A DNA stretch of 64,000 nt, from contig NC_030855.1 of the NCBI RefSeq assembly GCF_000208745.1, positions 18,837,102 to 18,901,101 on the forward strand, written 5' to 3'. The translations under genes were made by a program, and so were the position numbers. This DNA comes from Theobroma cacao (lineage: Eukaryota > Streptophyta > Magnoliopsida > Malvales > Malvaceae). The notes under the pieces are model-generated. The model was not told the DNA's origin. It searched no databases and saw only the letters and a list, made by a program, of their open reading frames with translations. Shown in pieces: positions 20,279 through 31,989 of the stretch; the first letter of the stretch is position 1, and the number at the start of each line of letters is the position of its first letter.

Positions 20279-21740
20279 GGTAGGAGGGTAGATACTTGAG
20301 ATCAAGAAGGATTAAAAGAGATGGTTAGTTTGGACTTTAGAGAACTTAGATCGGTTCTTAAGACTTAGTCAATTGCGTGGATAACTAAGTGACATCAAAA
20401 AATTATCTGAATGAAATGGCGTTGTAGGTTCAGCGCAATTGCCTGAGATGTCTAGAAGGAGGAATGGTAATGGTTTGACTGAAAGGATAATGAAAATTTC
20501 GGGGCATTGCCTACGTTCTGCTCTGCCCTGGTGGCAATGGAGCGGGCCCCGGCCCCACCTGGACAACCAAGCTGCCACGATGTCAATCTTTGTTCTGCTC
20601 CCCACCTCCGATATATTTTCGTAACATTCATTTCTGTCTCATCTTGTCGTAATTATTTTTTTTCATAAAAATTATTTTGATCAAATTATTAACAAAAAAG
20701 GTATTTAAGATTCTTTTAATCATAAATGTACTTAATTCTATTTTAATATTAATAACTACATTTTCTTTAAAGTAGGTAGGCCAATTGTTGAACAGCCCTA
20801 CCTCCACTTTTATACCCCTAAACCCTCCTCTTATTAAAGTAAATTTTCTTATTAAATCAAATATTAACTAATTTTTATCTGTCTATTACCTTATTAGCCT
20901 TGAACTCTTTATTAAAGTGAATAACTCTTAATACTAGCAATATAAAAAAAATAAATACATATTTTATCGTATTCAAAAACTTAAATAATGAAAAATCTTC
21001 TCATCTCTACGTTTTATCCTTATTATTTGTCCCTCTTATGTTTTATCCTTATCATTTGTCCCTCTTGATATATATGATAAAAATTTGTTAGTTTTAATTT
21101 TAAATATTATACTTATGAATAAGTTAAATTACCTTCTAAATTGTTAGATCTCACCGTTAAATTTTTCAATGAAATTTTGTCATATCAAAATGGACAAAAG
21201 TGCGGGGACCAAAGAGTATTACTAATAAACAATTATGAGATTTATATAAATGATGAGTTTCAATTAATTCTTCATCCAACAAAAGATATATATATATATA
21301 TATATATTGTAAATATAGAGAAGTTTTTCTTAATTGATGGATGGCCTTTTTCACTTGCATAAAGCCTGAAAAGCAACTATGATATGAGATGGGCCTCAAG
21401 CATGATATATAGTCATATATACATAGATTTGAATTAATCAGGTGGCACAATCCTCAAGTACATGATCTTGGATTTGCATAAAGAAATCGTTAAGACTTTT
21501 AATCCTGTAACTTTCCAGAAACAAATTCTAAACTCATTCAATAACAAATATATTCAAATGTGATGACAACAATATGTTATAGCTTCCTTTGTGCAACAAT
21601 TTTCTTCCCAAAAGTTAAAACCAAAGAAAGAAAAGAAAAAAAAAAAACTTTGTAGTACTTCAAGACCTTCCAATTTATGCAAGGTGATGCCATGGTTTTT
21701 GACTGAAGCATAAAAAGCCACATCCTCACAGAGTGGAGAT
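20279..21740. other. Intergenic: upstream region of CNL gene, partly duplicated at 32.1-32.5 kb
   Basis: Contains the putative promoter of the CNL at 17363-20278 and an AT-rich stretch. The part at about 20780-21360 (for example GAGTTTCAATTAATTCTTCATC near 21256 and CCTTTTTCACTTG near 21345) recurs at about 32100-32470. A (TA)n run lies at 21287-21308. No gene was recognised. Confidence 0.55.
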
Positions 21741-21742
21741 GG

Positions 21743-22345
21743 TCAAGAAGCTCCCAAAATTTTATCATATTTGCTCTCTAGCATAGGAACTCTCGACTTC
21801 GCCTCAGGAAGACACATAATGATGAATGAAATGCATATGCAGCCCCAAGAAAGGAAGCATCCCGCATTCCAAGCAAGGAAGTACTCAGCCATTACTTCTC
21901 GGTGAAACTCAAAATGCTTAACGCCAAATGGTGCTTCAATGTCTTTCATTCTACAGGTGCCAATCATATCCCCCGGTCCAGGGGAAAAAGGGTTTCTCAG
22001 GAAATCATGCATTGCACCTCTGGACAGCAGCTTGCTAGTGATTATCTGTTAAGTAAATAAATTAGCTTTATGTCAAAAAAGGAAACATCATTGCATTGTG
22101 GCTTCACATCTAATTGGCTACATTGTAATGTTTCATTTACTCTACACATTATTTCTACACATTATTGAAACACCAACAACATGGTTCCTAAAAAACAGAT
22201 TACTTTTCTACCTGCTCAATCTGCTGCCTGAGTTGCATGGCACTTCTTTCGAAAATCCTCAAATTCAAAGGTCATGCTCATTTCCAATTGAATCTCAAGT
22301 GGTACTGAATACAGCAACTTGCAACTTGCAACTATCAGTACCTGA
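21743..22345 (-). pseudogene. Decayed 3' fragment of an ILR1-like IAA-amino-acid hydrolase gene (copy B)
   Basis: The minus-strand peptide GDMIGTCRMKDIEAP then FEFHREVMAEYFLAWNAG lines up residue by residue with [14 protein letters not shown] and [18 protein letters not shown] in exon 5 of the intact gene at 51486-51899. The exon 5 acceptor end is kept (GCACCTCTGGACAGCAGCTT at 22014, cf. 51871), and 22210-22345 corresponds to exon 4 with a retained intron between. Key catalytic-side residues are changed (GSEDF to GVKHF) and about 75 bp of exon 5 are missing. Exons 1-3 are absent. It is sister to 15389-15870. Confidence 0.8.
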
Positions 22346-25112
22346 AAATGAAATGCTTTCTGTTATGTACGCTCAAAAGCATTGTCAAAACTGCAAGGGC
22401 ATGTTTCATTGGTTCCATGAGGTTGGCATTCGAGTAAATAGGGTGAAGCAAGATAAATATTGCTAATATTTTAGAGGACAAGTCTTAGAAGTATCTTGAG
22501 TAGAAAGCATTACTTAGACATAAAGAATTATATCATTAAAGTGGGCCAAAGATAAGCAATCCAAATCACCTTAAGTCATCAGTCCATCACTATGATTGTT
22601 CTCTCCATTGTAAGAGCACCAAGATCTCTTGCAGGCTAGGTGCAGTGACTTCTGATATAAAATTTTATTGGGCAATCCCTGTTTCATCAATCAACACACT
22701 TCTACGGCCAGTGCTTGTAGCATATCTATCTTGGATTTTGTGCTTGTATTATGGACAACCCATTGGTCAACAGCAGAGCCATAAGAAAGAAATTTGTAAA
22801 AAATGAGAAAATTCTAAAGCATGTGTACATGTCTAGTCTTTTGTTGGTAAATGGACTTAAGAAAGGACAGAAAACTGGTGATTGAGAATAAGTTCATACG
22901 GGTGGACCCTGTGAAGGATGACATGATGAGATATCTCCTCTTCAGCTTATGCTTTCTGCATTTCCTCTCAAGCACAGTTTCTGGAAAGAGAATACACAAC
23001 ATGCTACAATATTCTTCTTTCTTGGCAGTGATGAACCACATATCTGAGTTTTCCTCACCATGAAACACTTTGTCACAGAGGAAGATAAACCAAAATCCCA
23101 TGCATAAGCTCCCTAGGGCAAATAGTTAGAAAACCTGGCTCCAATGCTCAAATGCTTAGAACCCAAATTGATTAATCTACTTTGCATGTTACATTCTATG
23201 CATTAACTTAAGGTATCTGAAAGCGTAGATCTTCTGATGCATGAATGGAGTTCTCTAACTCTTTATATACCTTCAAATCAAATGTAAAGCAGAATGTTAT
23301 ATAAATAACAAAACAGGAGCAATCCACCTATGATGACGATTTCAAAGAAATGGAAGCTGCTAAACATGGCCTTTGATAGTCATTTTCAGCCTAGAAAAAG
23401 AAATCAACTTCTGTAATTTTTTTTTAAAAAAATCTAGAATCTAATATATGATCATTCAATTCAATTTGTAGGAGTTGGAATATCTTCTTTCCCTGTTAAA
23501 ATAGAGGGGATAAGAAAAGGGGGGATTTCCAAATTAAAGGAGTTAAGCAGGAAGACTATGACTGCAGAGGTTAACAATAACAATGGAACAGATTCAAAGG
23601 AAATTGTTGCAGATTTTATGTTAAATCCCAGCCCACAATCAGAATGAGAAAAAAGTATACCAAATTGAGAAAGGGATGTAGGCAAAAGATAATGCTAATA
23701 GAGTTGGATATACTGTAAATTGGGTTGATATTAGAATTCATTTTACTTTCTGTAATATTCCATTTGGAAATTGGGAGTCAAGTTGTTAAATAAGGAAAAC
23801 AAGAACTCACATCTTCTAAGAATAAGAACATGTACACACCTCTTCTTACTTCTAGCAGGCACATCTATATGTAAGTCAGGCTTTTCCTTCCTATATATTA
23901 AACACCTTCAGCCACAAAGAAGAATTGCATGCCATTCAAATCCCATTATAACATACAATTAGCTAGGCGCGGTTTCAAATGCTTGAAAATTTGCATGGAA
24001 TATTACAGAAAGTAAAATGGATCACTTATCTAGTCTACTTACCATGCATCACCAGATGCGCCAACAATGGCTAAAGAAAAGGTGTTCGAGTATGATTATG
24101 GCTTCCTTTGGATGGAATTTCATGGCTGATTACTGCAAAGCAAAAAGTTAAAAAAATACTTTTTCAGAAGACAACTTGGAATGCAGGACAAAAGAAGGCA
24201 AAATAGTTCATGATATAACATATTTGCAGTACATTGCTTAGTTGCTTGTAGCACACAGTTATTTAATGCCAATTTTCTGAGATATAGGTGATTCAACATC
24301 AAAGAATATGATCTTTACTTTGGGTTTCTAACTTCTTGTCGTTGCTCCTCCCATAAACTTTTTGCAACCTCAGAGGGCTTAGCAGGGCTGACCTTGATGT
24401 ACTTTACCAAAAAAGATTTCCAAGAAAATAAGCCTGAAATTGAAATTCAACCAAAGTCAAAAGTTTGTAAAATGCTAGTGTTCAAGGTTATTAATTATCC
24501 AATAACAGCTACTTCAACAGAGTTTTCAGTTAGCTCATTGATTTCAAAAAGGCAGTTTCACTTTGTACATATAGTACCTTTACAGGAAATGAGAATGCAA
24601 GGGAGCTGTCTTTTACAAACATCAAAAGGATAGCCACAGGCCACAGAAAACGACCTCCTTTTGGTCCTTTAATGGCATAGCTAAGTCTTAATTAAGTTAA
24701 TAAGACAGCCAAAAAGACCACATTGTTTTCAAATGAGAAATCTATATGTGACACTACATAATAATTGGCAGATACAAGGGAAAAGCAATAAAAAGTTAAG
24801 TAGCATGCATAACTTTAATGTTTAGAATGTTGAAATTATTTTACTGAAATACTAGTATGCTGGAAGAAATGTGCATTATTGTGAAATGTGAAATGGACTT
24901 TTTACTCTTTTTAAAATATTAATAAGGAACAAAACGTGAATGAAAATTAGTAAAATTTGTTGCAAAGCATGGAATATGGCCTTGTATAAAATTGGTGATT
25001 ATAATTACGATTTGGGGAAACACTTTGAACAATGGACAATGGCTAATGGGAATTATCAATAATAAACAACAAAGAAAAGTAACCATACCAATGCTTTGAA
25101 GCCGACAAGAAT
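22346..25112. other. Intergenic spacer between CNL genes
   Basis: 22346-23720 is the duplicated counterpart of 15871-17300. From 23720 to 25112 there is extra sequence not present next to the other CNL, including a perfect 25-bp inverted repeat (23739-23763 with 23995-24019). No convincing gene was found; short frames look random. Confidence 0.55.
23739..24019. repeat. 281-bp segment bounded by a perfect 25-bp inverted repeat
   Basis: CATTTTACTTTCTGTAATAT... (25 bp, 23739-23763) is the exact reverse complement of 23995-24019, with 231 bp between. It could be a MITE-like foldback element, or a hairpin. No clear target-site duplication was seen. It is absent from the paralogous spacer at 15.9-17.3 kb. 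Confidence 0.75.
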
Positions 25113-28061
25113 TCAATGCGCGTATCTTTGCACGTCTTCACCGTTAATTGTGATGGTAGGGATGTGAGAGATATAGGGCCAGTCCTCCCCTGTCCCATTT
25201 CTTAAACAACGTTCCCTCAGAATAGGGCAATCAAAGATTTCCAATGATTGCAGAGTCGTTTTCTGGAGAAGATGGCGTGGCAGCGACTTCAACTTCAGGC
25301 AACTAATGATATTCAAGGAATGAAGACATGGCATGATTGTAATAGAGGAAGAGCCATCATGTGCTATGCTTGCGGATGGGTTCCCAAATTCCCACTCTTC
25401 CCACTCTTCCATAAATTGAAACTTGAGATGCTTCAAATTAGGGAAGGCAATATTATTGTTGTTACTAGATGAAGAAGAAGAAGATGTTTGTCCCTCTTCT
25501 CTTTCTACTCCCATAAATTCTTCTCCCACTTTTTTCACTTTCTTCATTTCCCACATCTCCAGATGTTCAAGGAATGGTAACTTTCCCATGGGAGGCAAAG
25601 TTTTCCAATTGAAACAAGCCCATAGTATAACCCTCTTAAGCATAGACAATGATGCCATCCAGCTGGGGAATACGGTTGGACCATTCATGCGATTTATGTT
25701 CAAAGATTCCAAATACGGAGGCGGTTGTAAGGCTTCAAGAACAGATGCTTCATCCGTTATTGATGCTTCATCCGTTATTCTCGTAGTTTTGGAATTGGAA
25801 TTAAACGATAGGGTCAAATTACGGAGGCCAGTCTTATTACGAAGTCCAGCGTCCTCTGCCTCATTCTCTGTTCTCACATTTCCCAATCCTATTATCTTAA
25901 GATTCCCTCGAAGATGAGCCAAGCTTCCCAAATCACTAATGTTGCTTCTACCCTTGATACTCCAACCACGAAAGCTAGACACAACAAACTCTTCTAATGT
26001 CTGTAGACATGTTAATCTTTGCATTCCAGGTGGCATGGAGTTGCATCCATATGTTCCTGCGTTTTGAAGATGTCTCAAGTTGACTAGCCTTTCAAATCCA
26101 ATAGGCAATTCTATAAGACTTGAGCACAACCTGATGTTTAAAGTTTGTAAGTTACATAAGTGACACAGTGTCTCAGGCAATTGTTTCAATCCTTTATTTC
26201 CCTCCAAATTAAAATATCTCAGATGTATCAATTTTCCTATTTTTCGTGGAAGTTCTTCAATCGCACATTGCTGCCGAAATCTATTATTACTCAAGTCTAG
26301 CATCCTTAGACAAGTCAATTGATCAAATAAACTCGGCAAAGATGCATTTAAAGTTGATGCATCATAAAGACTTGAGTGAACTAGAAGGGTACGTAACTTC
26401 TTAAGATTATAAATCGGATTTGGAATTGCAACATGTTCATCATCAAGAATTAATGTTAAATGACGAGCATTTTCATGATAACAGTCAGCTCTTTGCTCTT
26501 CAATACCATTGCTTGCTACTACAAAACATTCAGCTTTTCTCAAAAGTTGAGCAAATTCATGCACTATATCATGCATTTTGCATCGAATTATGCTATCATC
26601 ATCTGCATCTTGTTCAAACTCTTGAAAGAAAGAACGCATTGCTAAGTTATCAAAGTACTCTTCACCAACAATCTCCATCTTAGTTCCTTGCGTTTCTCCA
26701 AGAAAACCTTGAGCCATCCATAACTTGATCAACAAATCCTTCTCTATCTTATGATCTTTTGGAAAAATGGCACAGTATGAGAAGCATTGCCTTAATGGCG
26801 ATGGCAAATCATAATAGCTTAATAGCAATGGAGAAAAAAGACCTTTTTCAGCCTCATCAAGCTCCCACATACGACTATCCAAGATTCTTTGCCATTGTTC
26901 TCTAGATCTTTTGAAACGTAAGAGACCTCCTAGAGTTTTTGCTGCAAGTGGCAAGCCTTGACACTTATCTGCAATTTTCTTACCAATATCTTCCAAACTC
27001 TCACGCTCTCTGTCATTCCTTCCAAAAAATGCTATGTGTCTAAATAAAGACCAACACTCTTCTTTGGATAACCTCCCCAACTGGAATAATTTGGTGCAAC
27101 CCATGACAGTAGCAACATTCTCCTTACGTGTGGTGACCAAGATTTTGCTTCCCTGGGAACCACTGTTGAGACAGTATTTCAACGACTGCCACTTCCTCTC
27201 ATCCTCAGTCCACACATCATCTAGGACAAGAAGGTACCTTTTTCCCACAACAGATTCGTGGATTTTCTCTAGTACAGTACTCAACTCACTAAAACTCGAG
27301 GCAACACCCGTTAGAGTTTCAAGAATTGCTTTTGCAATCCTCATCTCATCAAAAGGATCTGAAACACACACCCATATTTTCTTTTGAAAATAGGCGTCCA
27401 GCTCATGATGGTTGTAAGCTATTTGGGCTAACGTTGTTTTCCCTATGCCTCCCATCCCCACAATAGAGATTATAGGGATTCCCCTTTCTTCATGGCTATT
27501 TTCACCTAGCAACATGTTCATAATGGTGTTTCTATCTTGGTCTCGACCACAGATTTCAGATTCATCAATAAAGTATGTGGTTTTTGGTCGTTCAGGTCCT
27601 AGATCGTTATTCCTATTTAGATTAACTATGAAAGCGTAATCATTTTTCTCTTTGGCAATGGCTTGAAGCCTCTCATTTAGCTCTTTGATCTTGACACCAA
27701 TATCACGACGTCGAACAAGTCGTGGAATAGAAATGCTTAAGGGCTGAGTCCAAGAGGGTACCTGACTCTGAGGAGTTGAAGGAGGGATTTGCGATCTGAG
27801 AATTGCAGTGTTCCACTCATCCAACACGTCTTCAATGTCGTAAGATACGTTTCGAAGCTTATCAAGCCAAACTTTAACAGCTTCCTCCTTCACTTGTCTT
27901 TTCTCTGCATCTACAAGGACAGCTCGGCTGGTCCGAAAAGTGCTGCTGAGATTCTTGACTTCTTCGTTTACACCAACAACAAGTCTCACCCCGTTTTCAG
28001 CTACTTGAAGGCCGATTGATGTTAGTTGTTCTAAGATTCCAGAAACAAGCGCATCGGCCAT
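25113..28061 (-). CDS. CC-NB-ARC-LRR disease resistance protein (CNL, RGA-like), complete, single exon
   Basis: 982-residue immune receptor, a close paralogue of the gene at 17363-20278. The coiled coil with SYDIEDVLDEWNTAIL is a well-preserved EDVID-type motif. NB-ARC: GMGGIGKTT (about 201-209), YLLVLDDVW (about 276-284), KILVTTRKENVA, GLPLAAK, FSYCAIFPKD, MHD as CKMHDIVHEFA (about 493). LRRs follow to the end (LRYFNLEGNKGLKQLPETL, LQTLNIRLCSSLIELP). A Ser/Asn tract again interrupts the late LRRs (25450-25490). A 15-bp in-frame duplication encodes tandem ITDEAS repeats (about 25741-25785). The ATG at 28061 is the first in frame and matches its relatives. No disabling lesion is visible, so the gene is probably functional. 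Confidence 0.95.
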   Translation of the reverse strand: MADALVSGILEQLTSIGLQVAENGVRLVVGVNEEVKNLSSTFRTSRAVLVDAEKRQVKEEAVKVWLDKLRNVSYDIEDVLDEWNTAILRSQIPPSTPQSQVPSWTQPLSISIPRLVRRRDIGVKIKELNERLQAIAKEKNDYAFIVNLNRNNDLGPERPKTTYFIDESEICGRDQDRNTIMNMLLGENSHEERGIPIISIVGMGGIGKTTLAQIAYNHHELDAYFQKKIWVCVSDPFDEMRIAKAILETLTGVASSFSELSTVLEKIHESVVGKRYLLVLDDVWTEDERKWQSLKYCLNSGSQGSKILVTTRKENVATVMGCTKLFQLGRLSKEECWSLFRHIAFFGRNDRERESLEDIGKKIADKCQGLPLAAKTLGGLLRFKRSREQWQRILDSRMWELDEAEKGLFSPLLLSYYDLPSPLRQCFSYCAIFPKDHKIEKDLLIKLWMAQGFLGETQGTKMEIVGEEYFDNLAMRSFFQEFEQDADDDSIIRCKMHDIVHEFAQLLRKAECFVVASNGIEEQRADCYHENARHLTLILDDEHVAIPNPIYNLKKLRTLLVHSSLYDASTLNASLPSLFDQLTCLRMLDLSNNRFRQQCAIEELPRKIGKLIHLRYFNLEGNKGLKQLPETLCHLCNLQTLNIRLCSSLIELPIGFERLVNLRHLQNAGTYGCNSMPPGMQRLTCLQTLEEFVVSSFRGWSIKGRSNISDLGSLAHLRGNLKIIGLGNVRTENEAEDAGLRNKTGLRNLTLSFNSNSKTTRITDEASITDEASVLEALQPPPYLESLNINRMNGPTVFPSWMASLSMLKRVILWACFNWKTLPPMGKLPFLEHLEMWEMKKVKKVGEEFMGVEREEGQTSSSSSSSNNNNIAFPNLKHLKFQFMEEWEEWEFGNPSASIAHDGSSSITIMPCLHSLNIISCLKLKSLPRHLLQKTTLQSLEIFDCPILRERCLRNGTGEDWPYISHIPTITINGEDVQRYAH

Positions 28062-29640
28062 GTTAGGAGAGTAAATACTTGAGTATGGACGGGGATAGAA
28101 AGAGGAGATATTTAGTGATAATTGCTAGATCGGAGAGCTTCAACTTTTTGCTTGACTGTAGCTAAGCTAAACTTCTGGTTCGTACGTAAATTATTATTGA
28201 ATTTGAGGCTAAAGCGTCCTTGTCCCAGGTAGCAGTGCAGGACAGATCATCTTGTTGCTTTTCGGAGAAATTAACACGAAATTGCATCCAAGTTACACAT
28301 TACCTTACCTTTTTTCTTTGCGCAATTAAATTCCTCCAACAATTAGCGATAGGCCTGTGCTCAATTCTCTCTACCTAAGGCTGCAATATGAAATTGTCCA
28401 CAACTTACTCATTTGGATGTTAAAATCATAAGGATAAGGATGCTTAACCAAATGTATCTACTCTGTGAGATCTTTGATTAAAAAATGTACTCTCTTTTTT
28501 TAATAAAATTACCACTTGTTGCTTTTGTTTAATTCGAAAATTATCAACTTTGATCTTTATTATTTTAAATATTTTAAATAGTATTGTACTTAGCATTAAT
28601 TTTTTATAGTTTAGCTTGCCGACTTTTTTAGGTAACAAATTACTATATGCATTACCATTTTATCTTATTTAACAAGTAATGAATGTGCATCGACAATAAT
28701 AAAGATAGATTTGTGAAACTCATTCGGAATTTAGAAGCACTTATTTCATTTAAGTCTTAAAAATTCGTTAAATTTCATTATAAATAGATGTTCAACTACA
28801 AATAATATGAAATTTATATTATTGTCACTTAACAATCCTCTTCCTCCAATCAATATAAAAAAAAAACCATAGTAAATCTTACATGTGCGATACGTAACTT
28901 ATCCAGTAAACATATTAACTCAATCACATGGTACGAATTTCATTTAAATATCAAGCTCATAGAAGCCAATAATATCATTGAATTATATGTGGGAAAACTT
29001 TTTTTTATGTATAAAGATTAGGATCTTTTATAATTTAACATGTGAAAATTTTATTTTATCATGACTTGCAGCTGATAATTAATTAATTGTTAATGCATGT
29101 GCATCTTGATTTCTATTGTAAAACACCTTAATTTTCTTGTTTATCATTATTTACACTTACAACTCCAAAACCTTGCAGAATAATATGAAAACAGAGATAT
29201 AGTCACATATAGACCAAGAGCAAGACCTCCCAAAAGATGACAAAGGAACTCTGCCCAAAAAAATATATGAAAAAGAAACAAACAAACAAAAGCCAAGACC
29301 TAAATGCAACGGTTGGCGAAGGCTAGGAGCCACCCAAAGACCAAAGCCCTAATATATCAAGACGTAAATTTAAGGTGACGGTTGGAACTGTATTTGTTTA
29401 TTTAGGCGCTGATCATAGTTGCACTACTTAGAATCCAAATTATTTACTTCAATTATCAGGACTCGAAACATCTTTTAAGTCTAGCTAGCTACCTCATGTT
29501 TTCAAGTAATATCGTCTATCTGGACAAACTCAACCTTATAAAACCCTTTTTGTTATAGTCCATGTTCCGTGTCTATATATCTATAATCTATATCTTAACT
29601 ATATATAAAAGTATAGCTTTTGCTTTTGGGGGTCAAAACT
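28062..29640. other. Intergenic, no gene seen
   Basis: Contains the putative promoter of the CNL at 25113-28061, followed by AT-rich DNA. No coding pattern, RNA gene or repeat was recognised apart from short A/T runs. Confidence 0.45.
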
Positions 29641-29689
29641 TAGTGCAGTTATTAGAGAAAAGGTGGAGGGTTGGTACGGTGGTTGGAGT

Positions 29690-31985
29690 CAACGAGGGAC
29701 AGCGAACATAGGAGGGGAAGACAAGATGATATATAGGAAGGAACCTGCTTACTGTGGATGTGGACAACATCAGCCCGAGAATAACGAGGGCGTCTTTGAA
29801 GGAAGTTTTTGAAAACTATGGGAGGGATGGACCTTTACATCGCCAACATAAATGCAGAACAGAGGAGGAGACAATCGTTCTTTGCCTTCGTTAGATTCCG
29901 AGATGAGGAAGAATTAAGAAGGGCAGTTCTCCAAGGGAATGAATGATTGATGGGGGGTTAAGAAGGCGTCTTTTGGCTGCAAAGAATGTGGAGTCAAAAG
30001 GAAGGAAACATATAGGGACGTCCCAATCATGAGGGGTGTTTGTGTACCCAAAGATAATAAGAGAACATACAGAGAAGCTCTGATACAGGGTAGGAAGAAG
30101 GAGCCGATGGAGGAGAGTATATCAAGGGAGACGGAAGATGACATGGTAAAGAACAAGAAGGAGAAGGAGGAGGCAAAAACCAGAAATGGGGGTGATGATA
30201 AGGTCTGGGAGATCGAATACCTTGTCAATGAGATAGAATGGCTAAGCAGGAGTGCTATTGGATGCATCAGAGGTCCATTCTACTGTAAGATAGTTCAATC
30301 GGTGTCATTTTACGAGGGTGCCTCTGTGCTAATTCAACCGATGGGAGGTTTAAAGGTGCTACTGACATTTGGGGAGGACGACGAGATGAACGTCCTATTA
30401 GAGACATACACGAAAATATTCTTGTTGTGGTTCGAATCGGTGATACCGTACTATTCGGTATATGCTAGACCGACATCAAGAATCAGGATACGTGTGATGA
30501 ACATCCCGCCGCATGCTTGGGGGGAAAGAGTTTCTTAGACTGGTTGTGAGTAGGTGAGGGAGATTCATTAAGGAGGATGAAGTCATAAAGAACCTGGAAA
30601 GGTTCGACTACACTAGGCTGCAAGTGGAAGTCACCAAGTGGGGAGATATCGACCATGACCAATTTGAAGCCCAACGGTAGCACAATCAGGCTCGACGACA
30701 TCATAGTGGATGATGAGGTGGGGAACTTAAATAATACGGTGGTCTATAATGGAGATAAGAGGAATGAGAACGACACAACAGAATCGTTAAGTGACTATAC
30801 GGTTAAGTGGTGGTTAGGCTACTAGGACATCCTTCCGACCGGAGATAGAGAACTGGACACGACTGGTTAGTCAAACAGACAGGAAACCAGAGGCAGCCTA
30901 AATTTAAAAACTTAAAACGAAATATTCAAATAAATTTTTTTTATTAAAATTAAAAAAAATTATTAAAATTTTATTCTTATAACTATTTGAAATGTAAAAT
31001 TGTTAATTAAATTTTTATAATCAAGTTCTTTTAATATAATATAAATTTTAAATTAAAATAAAAAAATCTGTAAATATTAGAACAATATTACCTAATTGTT
31101 GAATATTTATTTCAAACCGCAAATGAGGCTCACGACTTTATAAAGACAATAAAAGAACAGACTTCTTGTATATTTTTTAGAGAAAATTGAAGTTAAAAGC
31201 AGAAAGAATAAATGAGAAAAGAAGAATTTAAAAGTAGATATTATACATTGAAAAAAAATAATTAATTTTATATATAAAAAAAATGACTGTTAAAAATCAT
31301 CAAATGAGTTGATATGAAATAAAAAAATAAGTGAAAAAAATAACTGTTAGAGATTAAATACATATGACAATTAGTTGATTGAAAATAAGAGAATATAATT
31401 GATAATTAATAGCATTTTAAAAACAAAAAAATAATAAAAAAATTGAGATTTATTAAGAATATAATTAAAAAATAAAAAATAAATAATTTTATTAAGTATT
31501 TTTTATTTATATATATTTTTAATATAATTAATTATATTATAATTATTATAAAATTATAAAATTTTCTTAAATTTGGAGCTCCTCAAATTGGAGGTCTAAA
31601 ACCCTTGCTTAGGTGAGTTCACCCAAGGGCCGGCTCTGCTGGAAACACAAAGGGATAGCTCTTGAGTAAAGGGTGGTTCTAAGCTGTTCGGTGATGAGAC
31701 AAAACAACGTAGCGTGAGAAGTATACCGTTGAAAATTACAACAATGGGAATGGGGTGCGTGAGATTAAGCTGGGCTTTGAAAGAGAGGTCAATCTTGAAC
31801 TAGACTTCCTGTAAAACGGACAGTAGGCCCATGAGGATGTCGGGAATGGATGTGAGCCCGGACACTAGTAGCGGGCGACCCAAAGGTAATGAAATGAGAC
31901 ACAGCCCGGATAAGGTAGAGCTGACATGTAAAGCCCAAACAAAGGCCCATTTACGACCTACAGGAGGGAAGGGGTGCGAGTGATA
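29690..31985 (+). pseudogene. Relic of a LINE-associated RRM/DUF4283 protein, interrupted by a hAT-like element
   Basis: An RRM-like part is at about 29745-29935 (TVDVDNIS..., then FAFVRFRDEEELRRAVLQGNE, the RNP1-type core). It is followed by a KETYRDV linker and an open frame (30029-30538) with the DUF4283-like pattern LSRSAIGCIRGPFYCKIVQS...IQPMGGLKVLLTFG and PTSRIRIRVMNIPPHAWGE. This protein type is common as the first ORF of plant LINEs and in RT-associated genes; no RT was found here. Stops and frame breaks are present. GC-richer sequence of the same character resumes at 31639-31985 after the insertion at 30888-31638. Confidence 0.7.
30888..31638. mobile_element. Non-autonomous hAT-like DNA transposon (751 bp)
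   Basis: An AT-rich block is bounded by short terminal inverted repeats: left CAGAGGCAGCC, right (reverse complement) CAGAGCCGGCC. It is flanked by 8-bp duplications CAGGAAAC (30880-30887) and CTGGAAAC (31639-31646) with one mismatch. An 8-bp duplication and CAG-type termini are the hAT signature. There is no transposase frame. It is nested in the LINE-type relic. Confidence 0.78.
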
Positions 31986-31989
31986 ACTC

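Noticed and set aside
17363..20305. CNL start nine residues upstream at 20305
   Set aside because: That position is TTG, not ATG; the paralogues start at MADALVS, so 20278 was used.
25423..25917. Plus-strand ORF of 164 codons in the CNL at 25113-28061
   Set aside because: It is the antisense shadow of the LRR coding strand.
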